Shown here: piece after piece, positions 35,639 to 44,000 of the stretch
How positions within the stretch are numbered: position 1 is the first letter of the stretch
Layout: each line of letters starts with the position of its first letter
NCBI GenBank assembly: GCA_020055655.1
Contig: JAIPUR010000016.1
Span: 1-59,219 of the forward strand
Direction of reading: 5' to 3'
Length of the DNA: 59,219 bases
DNA from: Methanosarcinaceae archaeon
Lineage (GTDB): Archaea > Halobacteriota > Methanosarcinia > Methanosarcinales > Methanosarcinaceae
Program-made: the position numbers and the translations under genes
Notes under the pieces: generated by a model
Told to the model about the DNA's origin: nothing
Databases searched by the model: none
Seen by the model: the letters and a program-made list of their open reading frames with translations, nothing else

Positions 35639-37147
35639 ATGAAGAAACTGCTTGAATCCGAAGATGGCATCTCTCCAGTGGTCGGAATGATCATTGTCCT
35701 TGCACTTACCATTACATCCATAAGTCTGATACTACTTTACGCAACGCCTACCCTTGACAACATGGAGGATATGGCTAACGCCCAGGGAGTAGAGCAGGCA
35801 TTTACAGTTTTTGACTCCAGGACGAGTAAGGTAGCTCTGGGAGAGTCACCAAGCCAGACAACATCATTTTCCATCAGAGACGGGAATATTGAAGTAAATG
35901 GAAAAAACGACTCCTATAATGATAGCAAAATAGTTGTTATCTGTGTAAACAGCAGTTCTGGATGGTACAGCGGTTTTGAAGGGAGCATATACAATTGGAG
36001 ATCATGGGAACCATATCTTGGTCAGCCTGGGATGACTGAATTCAATGCTTCCATGGGAAGTATCACCTACACCAAAGATGATCGGATCATAGGTTATGAA
36101 GGTGGAGGTATATGGTCGAAGTATCCCAGTGGCAGTGCGGTTATGATATCCCCGCCTGAGCTACATTATAATGGAGAAACTGTCACCCTACCTATAATGG
36201 CGATAGCCGGTGGTCAGATATCCAGCGGGACAGCTAATGTGGATGTGACAGTCAGCTCTGGCAATATGCCGTCTGTATTGTACCCTGACCCTTCAGTAGA
36301 TTCGAATAGGATCAATCCTGTGGCTTCGGACAAAGTGCTTATCTACATAAAAAGTGAATTTTACAACGCCTGGGCTGATTATGCAGAAACACTGACTTCC
36401 ACCAATACTGCTCTGGATCATGAGAACAAGACAGCCATCATTGAACTGGATACTATAGCAGACATGGGAACATTTCCTCTGGCACATTCATTCAGGATCA
36501 CCGGTATGGATCATGTGGGTCCTGCACCAATCCACAATTTTTCATTTTATTTTTATGTTGAAGGAGATTCAAGTTTCTTTAAATCCTCTGGAATGATCAT
36601 GACTGCTACATCAGGAACAAAAGAGCTTGTATATAGTTTATCCAAGAAAAATCCTGGCGGTAACATAATACTGGCCAGAGCCCCAGGTGTAGCTGAGTCT
36701 AATTATGCAATCGAGTATACCGATAGCTCGGCAGGGATTATTGAAATATGGGAAAGCAATTCCAGCAGTTATTTTAGCGTTTATTCAGAAAAGAAACCTA
36801 AAAAATTTGCAGAAGGTACTGTTGACTTCCTTAGTGATACTTATCTAATGGATTACGACAGCAGTAGCCAAGCAACCTCCTGGGGTTCTGTTGGTGCCAC
36901 ATCAACCACACCCGACCTGTATATTGTAAAAGGCAATGCAAACAGCACCCAGTCATTAAACAACATTTCCCAACACTATCTAAGGCTCCTGGCACAGGAA
37001 GGTACTATAGAGTATAACTGGGATCAAAAAAAGAACGATAAGATTGAGATGGATAAATCCTCATATAGCCTGGAATATGATAGTGGTGGTGCCATTTTGA
37101 CATATCTGCATGTGAGCAGAAATGACCTTTCAGCCACGTTGACTTAA
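35639..37147 (+). CDS. Prepilin-like protein A6 (type 5, extended)
   Basis: 502 residues, the largest of the set. Leader MKKLLESEDG, then ISPVVGMIIVLALTITSI, the clearest archaeal prepilin start here. Residues about 45-260 repeat the type-5 head (GVEQAFTVFDSRTSKVALGESPSQT). About 230 further residues have no partner in A5 or B5 and look beta-rich. GTGATGATAT directly precedes the ATG. It is last in operon A; nothing obvious follows but the operon B promoter region. Confidence 0.76.
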   Translation: MKKLLESEDGISPVVGMIIVLALTITSISLILLYATPTLDNMEDMANAQGVEQAFTVFDSRTSKVALGESPSQTTSFSIRDGNIEVNGKNDSYNDSKIVVICVNSSSGWYSGFEGSIYNWRSWEPYLGQPGMTEFNASMGSITYTKDDRIIGYEGGGIWSKYPSGSAVMISPPELHYNGETVTLPIMAIAGGQISSGTANVDVTVSSGNMPSVLYPDPSVDSNRINPVASDKVLIYIKSEFYNAWADYAETLTSTNTALDHENKTAIIELDTIADMGTFPLAHSFRITGMDHVGPAPIHNFSFYFYVEGDSSFFKSSGMIMTATSGTKELVYSLSKKNPGGNIILARAPGVAESNYAIEYTDSSAGIIEIWESNSSSYFSVYSEKKPKKFAEGTVDFLSDTYLMDYDSSSQATSWGSVGATSTTPDLYIVKGNANSTQSLNNISQHYLRLLAQEGTIEYNWDQKKNDKIEMDKSSYSLEYDSGGAILTYLHVSRNDLSATLT

Positions 37148-37335
37148 AACTAAAGATGTAAACTACGTAAAATATACACAAATGGGATGTTCTAATGCTA
37201 TTGCATAGAACAAAATAATATATCTATCGTTGTTTACCATATTGTGAGAGGACATTTAGACCACTTAATAAATATAGTGTTTAATTATATAATATCTAGG
37301 ATATCAGGTGTTTGCTATACCTCCAGTAAATGGAT

Positions 37336-37420
37336 GAAGCTTATCAAATTCCTCAGTATAAGCTTCAAATTTCACTGTTTTAAGCTTGAAGCTAAATAAA
37401 AAACAAACAATTTTATATTA
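37336..37420 (+). promoter_or_regulatory. Promoter region of pilin-like operon B with spaced AAGCTT palindromes
   Basis: AAGCTT occurs at 37337, 37360 and 37382, 23 and 22 bases apart (two helical turns), inside larger inverted repeats: GAAGCTTAT/ATAAGCTTC (37336-37344 and 37358-37366) and AGCTTCAA/TTGAAGCT (37361-37368 and 37386-37393). A TATA box TTTTATATTA (37411-37420) lies 18-24 bases before the first ATG triplet, so the mRNA is probably leaderless. The arrangement suggests cooperative binding of a regulator just upstream of the TATA box. Confidence 0.55.
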
Positions 37421-37437
37421 AATAGGTAATATATTAT

Positions 37438-38409
37438 ATGATGATGGATGAAGATGGGCAAATTTCATTAGATTTTCTACTTGGCATTTCTTTGTTTCTT
37501 ATAGCACTTATGTTCATAGTACAATTCATCCCGGGATTATTCATACCTGGTACATCAGGAGAGGGAAGTCTGGACTATACGGCCTATCGCACAGCCACCA
37601 TACTAGTGGAAGACCCAGGATGGTGGGGTAACAGCACAAGCAGCGGCACTGACTGGGAAGAAAACACCGATAACATTCTGAGATTGGGACTTGCAGCTGA
37701 TGATGACAGCAGTTCAAAACTTACCAACACCCCTAACCTCCTGTCAAAGCAGAAGATCACCCAGATGATGATGGTTAACGAAAGCACCCTGGTCGAAAGG
37801 CTCGGCCTATACAATAACGTCGATGGCACCCTTTTTTCCTACGGATACAATATATCTATCACACAGAACGATACACCCCAGAGTCTGAACAACACACCCA
37901 TACTACTAGGAGAAACAATCCCGTATGACAGGGATGTATCGAAGATTACCCGAATAGTATTGGTAGAGAAAGGAGTTGAGGCACAGTTTGAAGCAGATGA
38001 ATTGACAATAAACGCATCAGAGGTTGAAGATCCCATATTGAACGTTACAGGACCCTTGAACGGTGAGATAAAAGTTCAGATCAGCAATTTGAACATAACC
38101 GGAGTGGACCCCAGTTTTAAGAGACTGATGCTTGACGGAGTACAACTTAACGAAGGTCCGGATTATATTTCTCATAAGCTGGTCAATGGAACTATGATAC
38201 CATTGGAGCCCACAGGCAAAATTAACAATAGCGATATCGTGATCTTTTACATTGAGCCGGGGATCTTCAACGATACCCGTACATACGAACTGGAGATTGA
38301 CCTCAAGGACATAACATTTACAAAATCAGGACCTCCTTTTTTGGATTTTAACCAATATATTAAAACCTTTTATGAACCCGCATACCTCACTGTGGAGGTG
38401 TGGAACTGA
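37438..38409 (+). CDS. Prepilin-like protein B1 (type 1)
   Basis: 323 residues. Three successive ATGs (37438, 37441, 37444) precede DEDG-QISLDFLLGISLFLIAL; 37444 gives the same leader as A1. After the helix, FVQFIPGLFIPG leads into a head about twice as long as that of A1. It shares a VEDPGWWGNSTSS segment and an ARIVLV-like strand (TRIVLVEKG; A1 has KRIVLLRD). Many N-glycosylation sequons. No ribosome binding site: leaderless start likely. Confidence 0.75.
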   Translation: MMMDEDGQISLDFLLGISLFLIALMFIVQFIPGLFIPGTSGEGSLDYTAYRTATILVEDPGWWGNSTSSGTDWEENTDNILRLGLAADDDSSSKLTNTPNLLSKQKITQMMMVNESTLVERLGLYNNVDGTLFSYGYNISITQNDTPQSLNNTPILLGETIPYDRDVSKITRIVLVEKGVEAQFEADELTINASEVEDPILNVTGPLNGEIKVQISNLNITGVDPSFKRLMLDGVQLNEGPDYISHKLVNGTMIPLEPTGKINNSDIVIFYIEPGIFNDTRTYELEIDLKDITFTKSGPPFLDFNQYIKTFYEPAYLTVEVWN

Positions 38410-38918
38410 ACGACAGAGCACAGATCCATACACTGGAAGGGCTTGCAGCTGCTATTTTGATGGTCATTACAATGTTAGCAATAACTCAAAGCGCCATGAT
38501 AGTAACACCCCAGAATGAGCTTTCTATGATCGTACATCAGGAACAAATATCATCCGATGCATTGACAGTGCTTGATATAGCACCTGATACAGCAATACAG
38601 TACAACCTGACAGAGTGCGTTGCAGGCTGGCAGGGAAATGAATCGAACGTTACTTCATCCAATCTGGAAACACTTGATAATGAACTTGCAAACTTGTTAC
38701 CTGATATCAAGTACAATGTAGATCTGGCTTACGTGAAGGATGGCGAATTGAACACAAAGCAAGTTATCATCAACGGAGCAGCTACTGAGGATGCGGTGGT
38801 CGTCAGACGCCTTGTGACCCTTTCCAATTCAAGCGTTACCAGTTCAGGGGGAGCATGGAACCTGACAGATGATGAGTTGATGGTTGTGGAGGTGAGGTTA
38901 ACATCATGGCAGATCTGA
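38400..38918 (+). CDS. Prepilin-like protein B2 (type 2)
   Basis: 172 residues. Short leader ending NDRA, then QIHTLEGLAAAILMVITML. It parallels A2 over its whole length and ends VEVRLTSWQI. The start is unclear: GTG at 38400 overlaps the ribosome binding site GGAGGTG (38394-38400), whereas an in-frame CTG at 38406 would have proper spacing and overlap the B1 stop as CTGA. No ATG is available upstream of the conserved start. Confidence 0.72.
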   Translation: MELNDRAQIHTLEGLAAAILMVITMLAITQSAMIVTPQNELSMIVHQEQISSDALTVLDIAPDTAIQYNLTECVAGWQGNESNVTSSNLETLDNELANLLPDIKYNVDLAYVKDGELNTKQVIINGAATEDAVVVRRLVTLSNSSVTSSGGAWNLTDDELMVVEVRLTSWQI

Positions 38919-39370
38919 AGAAAGACAGTAATGGACAATGGATAGCCCTTTCCGGTTTTGTGATATCACTGATAATCATAATTCTGGCAGTGATGGCAAA
39001 CCAGGCTGTGATCGCAGGCTATCATTCATCGAATGCGGCCCTGGAATTCCCTAAAGAGAACATACGTGAACTGAATCTGCAGACCAGAGATAATGCTGCC
39101 ATTGCCAGAGAACTGGCTTATGAGATCAATAAGACCAGTAACGAAAGCATACATATTATCTACGACGATCTTTTCAACAATTGCAGTTCACAGATGAGAA
39201 TGCTATACGCCATTCATGGAGAGAACATCAACGTAGAGTTAGTTTCGATCAATTCCACAACTAAAGTAAGCAATGCCTCTGAAATTGATATGATCAAGGT
39301 CAATATCACATATGCTAATGAAAAGACATTCTACGTAGCAGAGCCTGAGATAATAGAGGTGAATGTATGA
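38906..39370 (+). CDS. Prepilin-like protein B3 (type 3)
   Basis: 154 residues. Leader MADLKKDSNG, then QWIALSGFVISLIIIILAVMA. The short head carries LEFPKENIREL and a helical stretch. It corresponds to A3 by position, leader and helix. It overlaps B2 by 13 bases; GGAGGTGAGG lies upstream as ribosome binding site. Confidence 0.73.
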   Translation: MADLKKDSNGQWIALSGFVISLIIIILAVMANQAVIAGYHSSNAALEFPKENIRELNLQTRDNAAIARELAYEINKTSNESIHIIYDDLFNNCSSQMRMLYAIHGENINVELVSINSTTKVSNASEIDMIKVNITYANEKTFYVAEPEIIEVNV

Positions 39371-39810
39371 AACGGTTTTTCAAAGATGAAGAAGGCGTTT
39401 CTATCATGGTGGAATATGTCCTGTTATCTCTGATAGCCATTCTTTTTTTAATGATAATAAGCATCAATTCTGATGCGATATTTATCGAGAACGCCAATGA
39501 TGTCGTAATTGAAAACCAGTTCAGCGATGTGGGAAATATGATGAGCACAATGATAACCGATATGTACGTCATCCTGCCAGCTAACGGGAAGATAGAGATC
39601 GACTACACCATACCTGCTAAAGCAGGGAAAGACGATTACATCATCAATGCGGATATTGCGATGAGTGACCAGATAATAGAGGTTATTTCCCTTACATCCG
39701 GCAAAAAAGTAAGAGTGACCATCGGTGGAATTGCTAACACTATGCCAATAAATGGCACTGCATCAAGCAGCGCTAGTAAACATGTGATCAGTTATGACTC
39801 GAGAAGATAG
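39367..39810 (+). CDS. Prepilin-like protein B4 (type 4)
   Basis: 147 residues. Leader MKRFFKDEEG, then VSIMVEYVLLSLIAILFLMI. The Glu at position 6 of the mature form is like that of classical type IV pilins. The head aligns with A4 (YVILPANGKIEIDYTIP). It overlaps B3 by 4 bases (ATGA), with AGAGGTGAATGT upstream. Confidence 0.75.
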   Translation: MKRFFKDEEGVSIMVEYVLLSLIAILFLMIISINSDAIFIENANDVVIENQFSDVGNMMSTMITDMYVILPANGKIEIDYTIPAKAGKDDYIINADIAMSDQIIEVISLTSGKKVRVTIGGIANTMPINGTASSSASKHVISYDSRR

Positions 39811-40525
39811 AAATAATGCTGCAGTATCTGAAACAGTAGGATACATATTGTTGCTTGCGATCGTAACTCTGTCAATGGGAGTAATCTACGCAGGCGGATA
39901 TCCCATATTACAGTCTAACATAGATGCAACGATATTTGAAAGTGCAGAGCAGAGCTTTGTTGTGCTTCAAAGCAATATGAAAAAAGTTTCCTTTGATCAG
40001 ACTCCGGTCAAGATACTGAAGGTCAAGCTCCAGAGTAACACCCTTTCTGTTGACAGCGACTCATCGATCACAATTAACTATGACAGCGATACTATTTTGT
40101 GTCCCGCTGGAAAGATAGAGTTTTCAAAAGATAAAAAGACCATCACTTATGAGATGGGAGGCGTATTCAAGAAATACCCACCGCATGCAATGACCATGGT
40201 CTCAAAACCCCCAATATACATCGATACGGTCAACGGTATCGAAATGACAACCATTGGAGTCATTTCAGTAAAAGGCGATAATTCAATATCCGGAAGAGGG
40301 ATCTCATCTATCATCATGGAACACAACAGCAGCACTATGACAATGTCACCGGGAATTACCAACGTCACGGTCCAGGTCAACAGCACACATGCTCAGAGCT
40401 GGGAGAACTATCTTAAGGATACGGGATTTGACATAATCAATAGCACAGATTCAACTGTTATTGCAATGAAGAATGAAACATTGCTGACGGTAAGCGAACA
40501 TATAGTTGATGTTAATATCACTTAA
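39794..40525 (+). CDS. Prepilin-like protein B5 (type 5)
   Basis: 243 residues. Leader MTREDRNNAA, then VSETVGYILLLAIVTLSM. The type-5 signature follows: SAEQSFVVLQSNMKKVSFDQTP, and the rest follows A5 (GRGISSIIME and an AQSWENYL segment comparable to YTGWKRFL in A5). It overlaps B4 by 17 bases; GTGATC 13 bases upstream may be its ribosome binding site. Last gene of operon B. Confidence 0.75.
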   Translation: MTREDRNNAAVSETVGYILLLAIVTLSMGVIYAGGYPILQSNIDATIFESAEQSFVVLQSNMKKVSFDQTPVKILKVKLQSNTLSVDSDSSITINYDSDTILCPAGKIEFSKDKKTITYEMGGVFKKYPPHAMTMVSKPPIYIDTVNGIEMTTIGVISVKGDNSISGRGISSIIMEHNSSTMTMSPGITNVTVQVNSTHAQSWENYLKDTGFDIINSTDSTVIAMKNETLLTVSEHIVDVNIT

Positions 40526-41089
40526 GTTCAAAAACCACACTTTCATTAATAGGTTAAATTACCTATTGATGAACCCTTTTTTATTCCATTCATTGAACAC
40601 TAACATACGGCACTATTTTACAGAGGTCAAGATCATTGACAAAAGGAGGAGATCTAAACAGATATTAGGCTTCTCAATACCCTCTGAATATGCTCCTATT
40701 AAATTTACATAAAAACAAGCATCTCAGAAACTAGAGTCATGCTTAGTCGGGAAAATATAATTTCCACCCTGCAACTGAAGGTACTGTGCACAATAATAAC
40801 AGAAGGATCTCAAGAATTAGGCTTACTTTTTTCAATCATAAACCAAACAATATTATATCACAGAATCTTACTGCATTTTAAGTTTTCTAAAATGAACATA
40901 TATAACTTGCTAAGCAATATTTTTTCGCAAGCATCATGATGCGACTTTTTATTCAGATTTGATCAAGTAAGGATCAGCTGTAATGATTGAGCCCAGCGTA
41001 TATCTAAGTCCACTAGATATGAAGTAAAAAATAATATTTTCTGCTATACTATACTTTATTCCCACAAAATAAAAAATGAGAAGGAAATT
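40526..41089. other. 564-base stretch without a recognisable gene
   Basis: It lies between the convergent ends of operon B and the giant VWA gene. Short open frames on both strands are AT-rich and look random. A perfect palindrome GCATCATGATGC lies at 40932-40943, extended by CGCA/TGCG flanks and followed by a T-rich run, so it may be a terminator. Possibly the remains of a small gene, but I could not identify one. Confidence 0.4.
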
Positions 41090-44000
41090 TCAGCTAATGC
41101 TGATCATTCCCTTGGGCCTTACTACCAGTGTTTCACTTGCAACCAGTACATCGCTGACGTTGTTGACGTTGTAGGCGTAGCCTGTTATGTAAGCCTTGCC
41201 TGCAACTGCACTACTGAAGTTAACTGAATTGGAACCTACCACTGATATGTTAACCGGATTTGAGTAGTTATTGAAATAACCAACATTAGTATAAAGGTGT
41301 ACATAGGCTCCGGTCAAACTTCCATTTAGACCCTTGACAGTCACATTAATACTTGTTTTATTATCGATGAGCATGATCCGATCCTCGGGATCCAGGGTCA
41401 GAGACCCAAGAGGAGGTATTGTGAAGTTTGCACCCACACCACCAAGGCTTGCACCTCCTACTGAAGGGACAGTGACCGTGACCAGTTCAGATTCAAGGTC
41501 TGTGTATGTAACAGATGAAGTTGGTAGGATAATAGGTATATATCCTGCTCCCTCTAATTTAAGCTGGTACCATAAGCCCCATTTGTCACCGGATCCCAGG
41601 TTTGGTAAATACCACTGCAGTCTTTTCCTGTCGCTGTATTCACTTACAGCAGGTTCTGCATTTGCAGTAGGTGGCGATGTTGGCGTTTCAAAGTAAGATT
41701 CGTTACCCACAGTGGAATTACTGCTTCCTGAAATGTAGCTGGCCTCTGCGATTGACAACTGGGACACATAGTCTTTGGGTATGTCTATGTTCATTGCGGT
41801 GCCACTTGCTGAGAAATTGGTAATGTCTGCTGCAATGCCCCTGAATATATCCTTAAGCACACTGGAGTTAGGTGCAAAGTAGTATTCTCCACCTGTTATG
41901 TCTGCGATTTCCTCAAGCATCGGGTCCACCTCGGATTCGTCGTTACCAAAACCGACCGTGTAGATCACAGAATTGTTCCCCTTTGCCCTGTATGCTTCCT
42001 CAAGGAGGGAATGATAACCTGCATTATCCATTCCGTCCGACATGATAAGTATGGTAGAATTATCTTCTGACGATGAAAGTTCGTTATTGGCAACATGCAG
42101 ACCTTCATCAATGGCCGTCAGACCATCTGCAGTGATGGAATCGATCACACTTTCAAGGTGTACCAGAGAATCATTCTCAAAGGTAGAAGCCGCCTTTGCT
42201 GTCCACTGATTCCATTGTACATCAGGATAAGTAACAGTATTATCCTTGTCATCGATCACCAGATCGAAGGATTCGAAATATCTCTTGCTGTTCACTTCCA
42301 TTTCAAAAATATATACCCATGAAGAACCGTCCCACTTCTGGACATTGATATCATGACCACCATCGGATGTCATGAGGAATATCTCATCTGATTCGGGAAG
42401 CGGTCTCATTTGCACCCAGCGGGTGTATCCGCTTCCAAGATTGTTTGCTGATGCTTCCGGACTCCACGTGGAACCATCCCATGTACGGTACTTGGAAATA
42501 CGGGATCTGTCACCCCATACAACTATTCCCTCACCACTGGAGGATTCAAAGGCAACATCCACGGATCTCCTGTTAGCTTCATAGACATTCGTTCCAACTT
42601 CAAGTGGTGTTTCCCATGAATTTCCATCCCAGGCAGTTACATGGACATCATGATGCTCATCCTGCGTGGCAAGGAGGAGTTCATCTGAACCTGGTCTGCC
42701 TGCCATCTTTATCCAGTAGACATGTTCAGTGGAGGCATAAAGCGTATTTTCGGATTTCCATAGATTATCACCGTTCCATATGCGATAATTTACGGAACCG
42801 GACTGGTCATACCATGAGACCATAGCCCTTCCTGAATCCTGTTCATATACTACATCAAAACACTGGAATCCGTCCTGGCTTGCATTCGTTGCCAATTCCA
42901 CAAACTCATCCCATGAGGAGCCATCCCATACACTTCCATAGATCTTACCTTCACTGTCAAGTGACATAAGGACCATGTCATCAGAACCCGGGTCTGCTGC
43001 AAGCTCTATCCACTCAACACTGCTGCCGTTGCCGGTAGAATTGAAGCCTTCTATTGCGGTACCGTTATTCCATGAAGAGCCATCCCATAAACTATAAAGA
43101 GGAGTGTTATTGCTTACGCTGGTATCCATATATACGGCTAGAGCATCTCCTGAGGTCTGTTCATATTCAATGTCAAAGTTTCTGGTGTAATAATCCACAC
43201 TGGTATCAATATGTGGTTTTGAACCCAGGTTCTCAGAAAGGACATATATATCACCCCAGTCCTCCCCGTCCCATACCTGGGCCTTAAGGTCGAAGAAATC
43301 ATTTCCTGTACACAGGATGATCTCAGAGTTCAGAGGATTGGATTCAAGTTCCACCAGATAAGGCCAGCCACCTGTATGCTCGGCATATTTTTCAGCAGAC
43401 CATGAAGCACCCTCTTCCAGTAAACGATACTTAGGAGTTGATCCATCCCCGCTTGTATCGAAATACGCGGCCATTACGTTATCCAGTATGGTCTTGGAAA
43501 CATCGATGGTAAAGTACGTATCTTCCATTGAACCCGGTGACTTTGAGATATCAATATGATACGTTTCACCTGAAACAAGGGTCTTGGATACTTCAATCCC
43601 TGTGCTTCCATTTGACGACGCCACAAGGTCAGCACCATCATAAAGGGATGCATCCAATTGGGAAGCATCTGACCAGCTCACATCAAAAGTATAATAACCA
43701 TCTTCCTGGGCTGTGAAATAGCCCAGCCAGGTACTGTTATCAAGAACGTAGCTTGACTGGGTATTGCTTAATTCCTCTCCTTCAAAACTGTAAATAGCCA
43801 TACCGGCCTTATCGCCTCTTTCTTCATCAAAACTTGTCATGAATGCATGAGACGACAATTGGGTTGCACTCTTCTTATCGATATAAGTTGTAATTGTAAA
43901 GTCCTCTGTACCTTCACCAAAGCCCATGACGTCCACAGTCCAGTTACCCATTTCAACGGTATCAACGTCATCTTCGGGATATGTTGTGAACACCGGCCTG

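Noticed and set aside
37336-37393. Possible CRISPR-like array of AAGCTT units
   Set aside because: The units are only 6-9 bases, few and palindromic, with about 16-base intervals; no cas genes. An operator fits better.
32384-40525. Archaellum operon
   Set aside because: No FlaB/ArlB flagellin pattern and none of the archaellum motor genes (arlI, arlJ, arlH, arlG, arlF) are present; the repeated five-type order also does not fit.
40739-40939. 66-codon plus-strand frame in the gap before the giant gene
   Set aside because: AT-rich, no similarity I recognise, no ribosome binding site; treated as non-coding.
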